From QHWT01 sp963755695 (GTDB lineage: Bacteria; Acidobacteriota; Vicinamibacteria; Vicinamibacterales; 2-12-FULL-66-21), in the NCBI GenBank assembly GCA_963755695.1, contig CAVWLB010000008.1, positions 558,001 through 622,000 on the forward strand: 64,000 nt of DNA. Direction: 5' to 3'. The notes under the pieces were generated by a model. The model saw nothing but the letters and a program-made list of their open reading frames with translations. It searched no databases and had not been told where the DNA came from. The position numbers and the translations under genes were made by a program. Shown piece by piece: positions 27,758 to 35,873 of this stretch. Every line of letters begins with the position of its first letter. Positions within the stretch are counted from its first letter, which is position 1.

Positions 27758-28633
27758 TCAGCGACCCTGGATCGTCACCGGTCCGTTGACGGTGGAAATC
27801 CGCACCACGACCGGATCGGGGCCGACGCGAAGGCTTCGTGATCGGTCGTCCCAGTCGCGGTTGCCTTCACGGCACGCGGAGATGCGGCAACTCCAGGGCG
27901 AGTGTTCGGACGAAGAAATCTCGACACCCGATTGATACTGGTCGGGCACCCGCACAGTCAGTGGCCCATTGTGGGCGCGCGCTTCGAGGCGCCCATCCCA
28001 GCGCGTTCCCTGCAGCGTGACGGAGATCGGACCATTGCTCGTTTCGACGTCGAAGTTGCCTCGACTGCCGTCCAAGCTGATCGGTCCGTTTGCTGCGCGC
28101 GCGGTCACCTCGCCGTTCACATCGTCGAGGCCAATCGGGCCATTCGAGGCACGCAGGTTGAATTGCCCGGACGCACCGTCGACGCCAATCGGGCCGTTGC
28201 TGGTCTCGGCGGTGATGCGCGCGCTTTCCGGCGCTTCGATCACGAACTGCACATTCCAGTTTTTCGCGCGCGCGGGATTCTCGACTCGCACGCGGCTACC
28301 TTCAACCGTAATCCTGACGGCGTCGGCGGCCTGTTGCGCTTCGGCCATCGTGTCGGCTCCAGCGGCAATGCAGGCAGTAATCGCGTAATCGCGACCGCTC
28401 CCGCGCAGGATTCGGATCCCGCCGTTCGCCTCGGGCTGGACGTCGAGCACGCCAACGGCAAACGGAACGGTCACCCGCTGCTCGGATCGCGCGACCTCGA
28501 GATCGCCGAATTGCATGTTCATCTGGGAACAGTCCGCCCCCTCGAGATGAACCGTCCGTCGAGACTGACTGGTGGGCTGGAGTGCCAGCGCGAGTGTAAC
28601 TGTTCCGAGAACTGCCAGGGTCGAAGCGTTCAT
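27758..28633 (-). CDS. Secreted DUF4097-like beta-helix protein
   Basis: 291 residues with a signal peptide (LAVLGTVTLALALQPTSQS) and a run of SNGPI/ANGPI/NGPL repeats (about every 18-20 residues) that would build a beta-helix, as in DUF4097 adhesin-like proteins. It is exported; function is unknown. GATGAGGT precedes ATG 28633. It lies upstream of PadR and permease on the same strand, separated by 132 bp that contain a short repeat (GGCTGCAGGGC twice). Confidence 0.7.
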   Translation of the reverse strand: MNASTLAVLGTVTLALALQPTSQSRRTVHLEGADCSQMNMQFGDLEVARSEQRVTVPFAVGVLDVQPEANGGIRILRGSGRDYAITACIAAGADTMAEAQQAADAVRITVEGSRVRVENPARAKNWNVQFVIEAPESARITAETSNGPIGVDGASGQFNLRASNGPIGLDDVNGEVTARAANGPISLDGSRGNFDVETSNGPISVTLQGTRWDGRLEARAHNGPLTVRVPDQYQSGVEISSSEHSPWSCRISACREGNRDWDDRSRSLRVGPDPVVVRISTVNGPVTIQGR

Positions 28634-28808
28634 GAGCGTTACCTCATCTCTCACGAGTGCGGCCTGCTGCGGCGCCATTGCGCTTGCCTTGCGGCGGCCA
28701 CTTACAGACGAGTGCGGCCGGCTGCCCCGCGGTTGCGCCGGCCTTTGCGGCGTCCTTCTTTGGAAGGTTTGACGGAGAAAGGCCGAAAGGGTTTGCCGCG
28801 AAACGCAA
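28634..28808. other. Intergenic region upstream of the DUF4097-like gene
   Basis: About 175 bp, GC-rich, without a convincing coding frame. It must contain the promoter of the minus-strand DUF4097-PadR-permease unit, but no clear -10 was identified. Confidence 0.3.
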
Positions 28809-28842
28809 AAAAGGGGACCCGGGTAACCCGGCGTCCCCTTTT
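28809..28842. terminator. Bidirectional terminator hairpin
   Basis: AAAAGGGGAC (28809-28818) pairs with GTCCCCTTTT (28833-28842) around a GC-rich loop that itself contains CCGGGT/ACCCGG. A-run and T-run flank the stem on both strands. It lies between glnN and the DUF4097-like gene and would end glnN transcription. Confidence 0.75.
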
Positions 28843-28931
28843 GGCTTAGGGCTTGGGCTCAAAGGCTCAGGCCGGCTCAGGACTTAAGCAGTTGAGGCCT
28901 AAGCCAGCATGAGCCGTGAGCCATGGAGCCG
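28843..28931. repeat. Word-repeat island 4 (GGCTTAGG / GGCTCAGG)
   Basis: Left arm 28843-28885 (GGCTTAGGGCTTGGGCTC, GGCTCAGG) and right arm 28886-28931 (CCTAAGCC, GAGCCGTGAGCC). It starts at the terminator and ends 2 nt before the glnN stop codon. Confidence 0.65.
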
Positions 28932-28933
28932 TT

Positions 28934-31120
28934 TCACTTCACGAACAGCATCTCGCGATACGTCGGCAGCGGCCAGAGGTCGTGCGGGGTGACCGACTCG
29001 AGCGCATCGCCGGTTTCCCGCAAGGCGTTCATCGCCGGAATCACCTTGTCGCGGAAATACTTCGCGTGCTTTTGAGGGTCGCCGTTCCCCTCGTGCTCGA
29101 GCAGCGACTGCAGCTTGTCGACACGAATCTTGGCCTCCTCGGTGAGCTTCACGATCTCGTCGAGGGAGCGACGCGCCTCCTTGGCTGTCGCGCCCGCCGC
29201 CTTGACCGCCGCGACGCTTTCGGCCACCTGACCCTGATAACGGATTGCCGCCGGCAGGATGTAACGGTTGGCCATGAGCACCATCAACTGCGCTTCGATG
29301 TTGATGGTCTTGTTGTACTGCTCGATCGCGACATCGTAGCGCGCGCGGAGCTCGCGCTCGTTCAGGACGCCGTATTTTTCGAACGCCTTGATGACGTCCG
29401 GCTTGATCGCTTCGCCGTACGCGTCGACCGAGGTTCGCAGGTTCAAGAGCCCGCGCTTGGCGGCCTCCGTCGCCCACTCGTCGGAGTAGTTGTTGCCGTT
29501 GAAGATGATTTGCTTGCTTTCCTTGATCAGCTTGGTCAGGAGCGTCTTCACCGCGGCCTGCAGCTTCTTGCCTTCCTTCAGCTGCTTCTCGAGCTCGGTC
29601 GCGACGTAGTCGAGCGACTCGGTGACGGCAACGTTCAGCGCGACGTTCGGGAGCGCAATGCTCTGATTCGCCGAGACCGCGCGGAACTCGAACTTGTTGC
29701 CGGTAAAGGCGAACGGGCTGGTGCGGTTGCGATCGCCGGCATCGCGCGGAAGCTTGGGCAGCACGTTGACGCCGATGTCCATGATGCCGCCGCTCTTGGT
29801 GGTCTTGGCGCTTCCCGCTTTCTCGATCTGCTGGAAGATATCGGTCAGCATGTCGCCGAGGAAAACCGAGATGATCGCCGGCGGCGCTTCGTTGGCGCCG
29901 AGCCGATGGTCGTTGCCGGCGCTGGCAATGCTGAACCGCAGCAGCCCCTGGTGCTTGTTGACCGCGCGCAAGACGGCGGCGCAGAACACCAGGAACTGGA
30001 TGTTGTCGTGCGGCGTCTCGCCCGGGTTCAGCAGGTTGTTTCCCTGATCGTCGCTGATGCTCCAGTTCAAGTGCTTGCCGGAGCCGTTGACGCCGGCAAA
30101 CGGCTTCTCGTGCAACAGGCAGGCGAGGCCGTACTTCGGCGCCACCCGCCGCAGCATCTCCATCGTCATCATCTGGTGATCGGTGGCGACGTTGGCGTTC
30201 TCGAAGATCGGCGCAACTTCGTACTGACTCGGCGCCACTTCGTTGTGACGCGTCTTCAGCGGCACGCCGACTTTGTAAAGCTCGCGCTCGACGTCCATCA
30301 TGAACGCCAGGACCCGCTCGGGGATGGAGCCGAAGTAGTGGTCTTCCATCTCCTGACCCTTCGGCGGCCTCGCCCCGAAGAGCGTCCGGCCGGCGTTGAT
30401 CAGATCCGGCCGATTGAAATAGAACTGACGGTCGATCAGGAAGTATTCCTGCTCCGGGCCGCAGGTGGTGATGACGTGCTGTGCCTTGGAGCCGAACAGC
30501 TTCAGGATGCGAATGGCCTGCTTCGACAGCGCTTGCTGCGAGCGGAGGAGCGGCGTCTTCTTGTCGAGCGCTTCACCGGTCCAGCTCACGAACGCGGTCG
30601 GGATGACCAGCGTCGTGCCCTGGGGCGTGACCAGCAGCCACGGCGGGCTGGTCGGATCCCAGGCGGTGTAACCGCGCGCCTCGAAGGTTGATCGCATGCC
30701 GCCCGACGGAAAACTCGAGGCATCCGGCTCGCCGCGGACCAGCTCCTTGCCGCTGAACTCCGCCACCGCGCGCCCGTCGGGCGTCGGATTGAGAAACGCG
30801 TCGTGCTTCTCGGCGGTGATCCCGGTCATCGGCTGGAACCAGTGGGTGTAGTGGGTGGCGCCGTGTTCGACGGCCCAGTCTTTCAGCGCGCTGGCGACGA
30901 CGTCGGCGATCGAGGGATCGATCGCCTCGGCATGCGCGATCGCGCGGCGCAACGCGCGGAACACGTCCTTCGGCAGACGCGCGCGTTGCACTTCTTCATT
31001 GAAGGTCAGCGAACCAAATTCCTCCGAGGCCTTTCGAGACATAGTCGGTGTCGTCCGTGCGGTGCGAGCCGATACGAAATCGTTGATGTTCCGGATGGCA
31101 TCATTCGAAGCAGAGCCCAT
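28934..31120 (-). CDS. glnN: Glutamine synthetase type III
   Basis: The 728-residue length and motifs are those of GSIII: GATHYTHWFQPMTGITAEKH, CGPEQEYFLID, KTRHNEVAPSQYEVAP and FAGVNGSGKHLNWS, the last carrying catalytic-core His/Gly/Ser residues. It joins ammonium and glutamate with ATP. It stands alone, read away from the PadR gene at 31254, with AAGGA about 10 nt before the ATG. The 3' end is followed by an island and a strong terminator. Confidence 0.95.
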   Translation of the reverse strand: MGSASNDAIRNINDFVSARTARTTPTMSRKASEEFGSLTFNEEVQRARLPKDVFRALRRAIAHAEAIDPSIADVVASALKDWAVEHGATHYTHWFQPMTGITAEKHDAFLNPTPDGRAVAEFSGKELVRGEPDASSFPSGGMRSTFEARGYTAWDPTSPPWLLVTPQGTTLVIPTAFVSWTGEALDKKTPLLRSQQALSKQAIRILKLFGSKAQHVITTCGPEQEYFLIDRQFYFNRPDLINAGRTLFGARPPKGQEMEDHYFGSIPERVLAFMMDVERELYKVGVPLKTRHNEVAPSQYEVAPIFENANVATDHQMMTMEMLRRVAPKYGLACLLHEKPFAGVNGSGKHLNWSISDDQGNNLLNPGETPHDNIQFLVFCAAVLRAVNKHQGLLRFSIASAGNDHRLGANEAPPAIISVFLGDMLTDIFQQIEKAGSAKTTKSGGIMDIGVNVLPKLPRDAGDRNRTSPFAFTGNKFEFRAVSANQSIALPNVALNVAVTESLDYVATELEKQLKEGKKLQAAVKTLLTKLIKESKQIIFNGNNYSDEWATEAAKRGLLNLRTSVDAYGEAIKPDVIKAFEKYGVLNERELRARYDVAIEQYNKTINIEAQLMVLMANRYILPAAIRYQGQVAESVAAVKAAGATAKEARRSLDEIVKLTEEAKIRVDKLQSLLEHEGNGDPQKHAKYFRDKVIPAMNALRETGDALESVTPHDLWPLPTYREMLFVK

Positions 31121-31240
31121 CGTGGATGTGTCCTTTCTTGTCGCGGCAGGAATGAAAGCGGAGCGTCAAGGTGTGATTATGCGGACGGCTGCGCCCGCGG
31201 GCAAGAGCAAAACGTGCTCATGGGGGCGATTCGCGGCTGA

Positions 31241-31246
31241 TATACT
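31241..31246 (+). promoter_or_regulatory. -10 box for PadR at 31254 (leaderless)
   Basis: TATACT lies 7 nt before the GTG start. There is no Shine-Dalgarno sequence. The AATGTGATACAAATT stretch overlapping the start is a possible autoregulatory site, by analogy with PadR operators. Confidence 0.5.
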
Positions 31247-31253
31247 TAACAAT

Positions 31254-31601
31254 GTGATACAAATTGCCGACTATTACGCGCCAATTGTCGGGGAATTCGA
31301 GCAGCTGGTGCTGCTGGCGTTGTTGCGTCTCGGTAACGGCGCCTACGGTGCAGCGATCCTGCGGGAGATCCGCGAGCGCACCGGACGGGAGATTGCGGTC
31401 GGCGCGCTCTACATGACGCTCGGGCGGCTCGAAGCCAAGAAAATGATCTGTTCCTACACCGGCGAACCGACCTCACAGCGCGGCGGCCGGCGCCGCAAGC
31501 ACTACTTGATGGACACCGCGGGACAGCAGGCGCTCGGACGCGCCTATCGAACACTGCAGTCGATGTCGCAGGGGTTCGAGAAGCAGCTCGAGACGCTGTA
31601 G
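31254..31601 (+). CDS. PadR-family transcriptional regulator
   Basis: 115 residues: FEQLVLLALLRLGNGAYGAA, REIAVGALYMTLGRLEAKKM and GGRRRKHYLMDTAGQQAL form the PadR winged helix plus short C-terminal dimer helix. GTG start chosen because TATACT lies 7 nt upstream and upstream codons have no family similarity. Unlike the other two PadR genes it has no permease beside it; it diverges from glnN across 133 bp and converges with the cyanophycinase-like gene. Its target is unknown. Confidence 0.85.
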   Translation: MIQIADYYAPIVGEFEQLVLLALLRLGNGAYGAAILREIRERTGREIAVGALYMTLGRLEAKKMICSYTGEPTSQRGGRRRKHYLMDTAGQQALGRAYRTLQSMSQGFEKQLETL

Positions 31602-31603
31602 CG

Positions 31604-32398
31604 CTATTTGAGCGAGTAGGTCTCGCCCGAGCGGAGCACCGACAACTTGAGGCCGGCGCCCGAGGCCGGCTGCCCCTCGCTCGCGCCGTCGATCCTCGCG
31701 CCGCGCGGATCGATCACCACCACCGAGCTCTTGCCCAGGACTTCGAACGCTCCATGGTGCACGACCACCGCCGTCGCCTCGTCGATCCCGACGCCGACAA
31801 GAGTCCGTCGATCGAGGACCGCCGACAGCAGACGATTGTTGCGCTGCCGCTTGACGAAATGCTGATCGACGATCACCTCCGGCCAGAGGCCCAGGCCCTT
31901 TGCCAGCGCGGTCTTGCCGGCGGTGATTGACCGCAGATCTGCCTCGCCAGTGATCATCGCGTCGGACATGATCGCGGCGCCGGCGCTCGTGCCGCCGACG
32001 GTGGCGCCGGCCAGGTAGCGCTCGCGGATGACGTCGGCGAGCCCGGTACCATCGATCGCCTTCATGAATCGGTTCTGATCCCCGCCCGGCATCCAGATCA
32101 GCGTCGCGCGACGCAGGGACGCCGCCGCTTGTGCCCGGTTCGCGAACGAGATCTTCGCCGCCTCCTGCGCTCCCGCCTCCCGCCACATCTGAACCGAAGC
32201 ATCGCCGGCATCGGGTTCGGCCGACGACTGGGGCAGCACGGCAACGATGGCCTTCTTTCCACCGGCAAGTTCCAGTGCCCCGGCGATGATTTCCGGTCCC
32301 GCGTCGCCGCCGCCGACGACCACCAGCGACCCCTCTTGCGCGAGCGCGTGGGCCGACAAGAGGACGACGAGCAGCGTGGAGACGAAGGCATGTCGCAT
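31604..32398 (-). CDS. Secreted cyanophycinase-like S51 serine peptidase
   Basis: 264 residues with a signal peptide (FVSTLLVVLLSAHALAQ). The catalytic nucleophile is in GGTSAGAAIM, and VVGGGDAG and WMPGGDQNRF are the other conserved loops; VIVDQHFVKRQRNNRL supplies the conserved His/Arg region. The family cleaves cyanophycin beta-Asp-Arg dipeptides or similar isoaspartyl peptides; no cyanophycin synthetase is nearby. TAACAT 6 nt before the ATG suggests a leaderless mRNA. Confidence 0.85.
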   Translation of the reverse strand: MRHAFVSTLLVVLLSAHALAQEGSLVVVGGGDAGPEIIAGALELAGGKKAIVAVLPQSSAEPDAGDASVQMWREAGAQEAAKISFANRAQAAASLRRATLIWMPGGDQNRFMKAIDGTGLADVIRERYLAGATVGGTSAGAAIMSDAMITGEADLRSITAGKTALAKGLGLWPEVIVDQHFVKRQRNNRLLSAVLDRRTLVGVGIDEATAVVVHHGAFEVLGKSSVVVIDPRGARIDGASEGQPASGAGLKLSVLRSGETYSLK

Positions 32399-32404
32399 GA
32401 GCTG

Positions 32405-32410
32405 ATGTTA
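32405..32410 (-). promoter_or_regulatory. -10 box for the cyanophycinase-like gene (leaderless)
   Basis: TAACAT on the minus strand, 6 nt before the ATG, with no ribosome binding site. Confidence 0.45.
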
Positions 32411-32471
32411 AATCACGGGACCGAGGGAAAGGGGACTCTTGACAGCGGCGCCGGATCACAGCATGATTCGA

Positions 32472-32490
32472 CCCATAGTTTATCTATGGG
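32472..32490. promoter_or_regulatory. Palindromic operator overlapping the PadR start
   Basis: CCCATAG-TTTAT-CTATGGG is a perfect 7-bp inverted repeat. CATAGT (32474-32479), inside it, is a -10-like box 6 nt before the ATG at 32486. A regulator bound here would block RNA polymerase, so autorepression by this PadR is the simplest reading. Confidence 0.55.
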
Positions 32491-32836
32491 ACGCACGCCA
32501 CAACGAGAAGAACTGCTGCCTGGCACGCTCGACATGCTGATCCTGAAGACGCTGTCGATTGGGGTGATGCACGGCTACGGGATCGCGCAACACATCCGGA
32601 CCGTGTCCGGCGAGGTGCTGCACGTCGAAGAGGGGTCGCTCTACCCCGCGTTGCAGCGGCTGCAACTCCAGGGGCTGGTCGATTCCGAATGGGGACACTC
32701 GGCCAACAATCGCCGCGCCCGGTATTACCGGCTGACGCGCGCCGGTCGCCGCGCGCTGGGGGAGGCCGAATCGAGCTTCGAGCGCCTGATCGGCGCCATC
32801 ACCCGGGTCATGCGTCCGGCCACAGAAGGAAGATAG
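32486..32836 (+). CDS. PadR-family transcriptional regulator
   Basis: 116 residues: LLPGTLDMLILKTLSIGVMH, VEEGSLYPALQRLQLQGLVD and NNRRARYYRLTRAGRRAL. It is followed by an ADOP permease 157 bp downstream, the usual pairing. The last residues (ATEGR) and the stop codon are encoded by a first copy of the repeat word of island 5. Confidence 0.9.
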   Translation: MGRTPQREELLPGTLDMLILKTLSIGVMHGYGIAQHIRTVSGEVLHVEEGSLYPALQRLQLQGLVDSEWGHSANNRRARYYRLTRAGRRALGEAESSFERLIGAITRVMRPATEGR

Positions 32837-32920
32837 CCACAGAAAAACACGGAAGAATACAGAAGAACCCAGCGGTGCTTTGCGATGGTTTTGCAGTGTT
32901 TTTCTGTGTTTTTCTGTGGC
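32836..32920. repeat. Word-repeat island 5 (CCACAGAAAAACAC)
   Basis: GCCACAGAAAAAC (32836-32848) pairs exactly with GTTTTTCTGTGGC (32908-32920). Variant words fill both arms (CACGGAAG, ATACAGAAG; GTGTTTTTCTGT). A further right-hand copy, TTCTTCTGTGGCC, lies near 32943-32955. It sits between PadR and its permease, so it would be inside their transcript. Confidence 0.75.
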
Positions 32921-32993
32921 GCCTTGTCTGGGGCCCTCGCGTTCTTCTGTGGCCGTCGCTGTGGCGACCCATCGGTAGTCTAGGGAAGCAGTC

Positions 32994-35741
32994 ATGTTGC
33001 ACACGATCCGGCATCTGGTGGCGTGGTTTCGCCGCAACCGGCTCGACGATGAAATGCGCGCCGAGCTGGCGCAACACGTCGCGTGGAAAACGCAGGCGCT
33101 CATCGACGAGGGCGTGCCCGCGCTCGACGCGCGGCGTCAGGCCGCCCTCGCGGTGGGCAATCTCACGCGGCTCAAAGAGGAGGCGCGCGACATGTGGGGC
33201 TTCCCGGCGCTCGATTCGGTGCTCCAGGATCTGCAGTACGGCGCTCGTCTGTTCCGACGATCGCCGGCGTTCACCGTCGTCGCCGTCCTGTCGCTGGCGA
33301 TCGGCATTGGGGCCAGTTCGGCGGTGTTCAGCCTGGCTGACACCGTGCTGCTGCGAAAGCTGCCGGTCAAGGATCCGGACGCGCTCGTCGCGCTCGCCTG
33401 GGCGTCGGGTCCGGTGATGCCGTTCTCGTCATTGAACGGAAATGGAAACCAGGACTCCACCGGATTGAGCAGCACCTCGTTTTCGCTGGCCGCGTATCAG
33501 GCGATGCGCCAGACCGCGCAACCCTCCGTCGACATATTCGGGTTCGCCGACCTCTATCGCGTCAACGCCTCGGCGAACGGTCGCGCGGAAATGGCGACCG
33601 CTCATGCTGTCTCCGGCAACTATTTCACGGTCCTTGGCGTGGTCCCGACAGTCGGCCGCGCCCTTGGCGCCGCTGACGACCGGAACGACGCCCAGCCGGC
33701 GTCCGTCATCAGCGATGGTTTCTGGCTGCGTCGTTTCAATCGTTCGCCGGATGTCGTCGGGCAATCGCTGGTCGTCAACGGCGTGTCGTTCGTCATTGCC
33801 GGCGTGGTGCCGCCGCGCTTCCACGGTACTGGCCAGGTCCTCGAATCGCCCGATCTCTACGTTCCATTGTCCATGCGCGGCCGCCTCATGCGCGGCGAGG
33901 AACCTTCTGAGGATCCGAACAACTGGTGGGTCCTGATGATGGGCCGGCTCGCCTCCGGCGTCAGCGCAACGGACCGACAGGGGCGGCTCGACACGGTGCT
34001 GAAACAGACAGTTGCGTCAGCAAAGCCGGCGCTCGCGGCGAAAGATCTGCCCCACCTTCAGGTGCTGCCGGGATCCCGCGGTCAGGCGGAGAGTCGGGAC
34101 GCCATGCGCGAACCGTTGCGCGTCATGGCCATCGTCGTGGCGATCGTGATGCTCGTGGCGTGCGCCAACGTGGCGAATCTCCTGCTCGCGCGCGGCCGGG
34201 CGCGGGTGCGCGAGCTGTCCGTTCGCGTCGCGATCGGCGCACCTCGCCGCCGCGTGGTCCGTCAACTTTTCACCGAAGGTTTGCTGCTCGCGCTTTGCGG
34301 CTGCGCGCTCGGCATCCTCACGGCGAAGTGGATTGCCGCTGCGTTGATGCCGGCGCTGTCCGATACGCCGACTGCACCGGAACTCACCGGCCTGGACCTG
34401 CGAGTGGTCCTGTTCGCGGCGATTCTCGCCGGCGGCTGTGCGGTCCTGTTCGCGCTGGCACCGGCGCTTCGAGCCACCGACGTCTCGCTGGCGAACGGCC
34501 TGCAGGAAGCGGGGCGCAGTTCGGTTGCCGCGCGACATCGCGGCGGGCTCGCAGCCGGCCTGGTCGTCACGCAAATCGCCCTGTCGATGGTGCTCGTGGC
34601 CACCGCGGCATTGCTGGTGCGTTCGGTGCGCAACCTGGAGCACGTCAATCTGGGCTTCAAGCCGCGCAATGTTCTTCTCTTTCGCATCGACCCGACGCTG
34701 AACGGTTACGACGAGGCGCGGGTGCGTGCGACCTACGCTCGACTGCTCGAAAGGCTCCGTGATGCACCGGGTGTGCGTAGCGCGACGCTCACGGACTACA
34801 CGCTCATCAGCAGCTCCGGTTCGATCGGCGTCGCGGCGCGAGCCGAGGAGGCCCTCCCCGAGCGCGGCAGCGAACTGGCGTCATCGTTCATGGAAACGCA
34901 CCAGGCCTCGCGCCTTTCCGTTGATCCTCGATTCTTTACGACGATGGAGATCCCCATTGTGCGCGGGAGAACGTTCGACGACAGAGACGTCAGCGGCGCG
35001 CAGCCGATTGCGGTGATCAATCAGTCGCTCGCCCGGCGCCTGTTCGCCAGCGACGAAGCGGTCGGCCGGCAGTTCAGGATCGGTCTGGACAAAGAAGCCC
35101 CGCTATACGAAATCGTTGGCGTGTCGGCCGACGCGCGCTATACGTCGGTCCGCGAATCCGTACGCCCAACGATCTATCTGGTTCACCAGCGGCAGCCTCC
35201 AGGCGCGGCGACCTTCGAAGTGCGCACGGCCGGCGATCCCATCGCCTTTGCCGCGACCGCGCGAGATCTGGTGCGCGAAATCGATCCCGATCTGCCCGTC
35301 TTCACGATGCGGTCGCAGGATGACCAGATCGCCCAATCGCTCGATCGCGAGCGGCTGTTCGCGCGGCTCGCGGCGCTGCTCGGGAGCATCACGCTTGCGC
35401 TCTCGGCTATCGGCCTGTATGCGCTGCTCGCCTACGCCGTCACCCGCAGGACGCCGGAGATTGGCGTCCGCATGGCGCTCGGCGCGGATCGATCGACGGT
35501 TGGCTGGATGATCCTGAAGCAGTCGCTGTCCCTGGCTGCGATCGGACTGATGCTCGGCCTAGCCGGGGCAGTGGCCGGAACGAAGGCGATCGAGTCGCTC
35601 CTTTACGATCTGCCCGCCGGTGATCCGGCAACGCTCGGGGGGGCCGCCGCGGTCATGCTCGTCGTGTCCGGCATCGCCGCCTATCTGCCGGCACGGCGCG
35701 CCGCGCGAGTCGATCCGCTGGTGGCACTGAGAACGGAGTGA
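32994..35741 (+). CDS. ADOP-type large ABC permease (FtsX/MacB-like)
   Basis: 915 residues with the acidobacterial N-terminal helix pair (RLDDEMRAELAQHVAWKTQA), a first membrane helix (FTVVAVLSLAIGIGASSAVF), a MacB-core periplasmic domain, an FtsX bundle (ACANVANLLLARGRARVREL), then a second periplasmic and FtsX half ending PARRAARVDPLVALRTE. Likely an efflux or lipoprotein-handling permease using an ATPase encoded elsewhere. PadR lies upstream. Confidence 0.88.
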   Translation: MLHTIRHLVAWFRRNRLDDEMRAELAQHVAWKTQALIDEGVPALDARRQAALAVGNLTRLKEEARDMWGFPALDSVLQDLQYGARLFRRSPAFTVVAVLSLAIGIGASSAVFSLADTVLLRKLPVKDPDALVALAWASGPVMPFSSLNGNGNQDSTGLSSTSFSLAAYQAMRQTAQPSVDIFGFADLYRVNASANGRAEMATAHAVSGNYFTVLGVVPTVGRALGAADDRNDAQPASVISDGFWLRRFNRSPDVVGQSLVVNGVSFVIAGVVPPRFHGTGQVLESPDLYVPLSMRGRLMRGEEPSEDPNNWWVLMMGRLASGVSATDRQGRLDTVLKQTVASAKPALAAKDLPHLQVLPGSRGQAESRDAMREPLRVMAIVVAIVMLVACANVANLLLARGRARVRELSVRVAIGAPRRRVVRQLFTEGLLLALCGCALGILTAKWIAAALMPALSDTPTAPELTGLDLRVVLFAAILAGGCAVLFALAPALRATDVSLANGLQEAGRSSVAARHRGGLAAGLVVTQIALSMVLVATAALLVRSVRNLEHVNLGFKPRNVLLFRIDPTLNGYDEARVRATYARLLERLRDAPGVRSATLTDYTLISSSGSIGVAARAEEALPERGSELASSFMETHQASRLSVDPRFFTTMEIPIVRGRTFDDRDVSGAQPIAVINQSLARRLFASDEAVGRQFRIGLDKEAPLYEIVGVSADARYTSVRESVRPTIYLVHQRQPPGAATFEVRTAGDPIAFAATARDLVREIDPDLPVFTMRSQDDQIAQSLDRERLFARLAALLGSITLALSAIGLYALLAYAVTRRTPEIGVRMALGADRSTVGWMILKQSLSLAAIGLMLGLAGAVAGTKAIESLLYDLPAGDPATLGGAAAVMLVVSGIAAYLPARRAARVDPLVALRTE

Positions 35742-35743
35742 TT

Positions 35744-35848
35744 GGGGTCAGACCCCGGTACGGGGTGGGGTCAGACCCCGGTACGGGGTGGGGTCAGACC
35801 CGGTACAGGGGGGCTTGGGGTCAGACCCCGGTACGGGGGTCAGACCCC
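35744..35848. repeat. Tandem palindromic island 6 (GGGGTCAGACCCC)
   Basis: Four and a half copies of GGGGTCAGACCCCGGTACGG plus two or three bases, starting 2 nt after the permease stop codon. Each unit holds the 13-nt palindrome GGGGTC-A-GACCCC and a GGTACC-like centre, so each copy can fold alone. Convergent genes flank it. Copies 3 and 4 carry small length changes. Confidence 0.85.
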
Positions 35849-35873
35849 CAGGTCCGGCGGCCGGATGACCTGA

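Noticed and set aside
28916..30691. 591-residue open frame opposite glnN
   Set aside because: It is the antisense of a perfectly conserved glutamine synthetase in high-GC DNA; Arg-rich and without family features.
35744..35848. Transposon end or attachment site
   Set aside because: Tandem units with no transposase, integrase or tRNA nearby.
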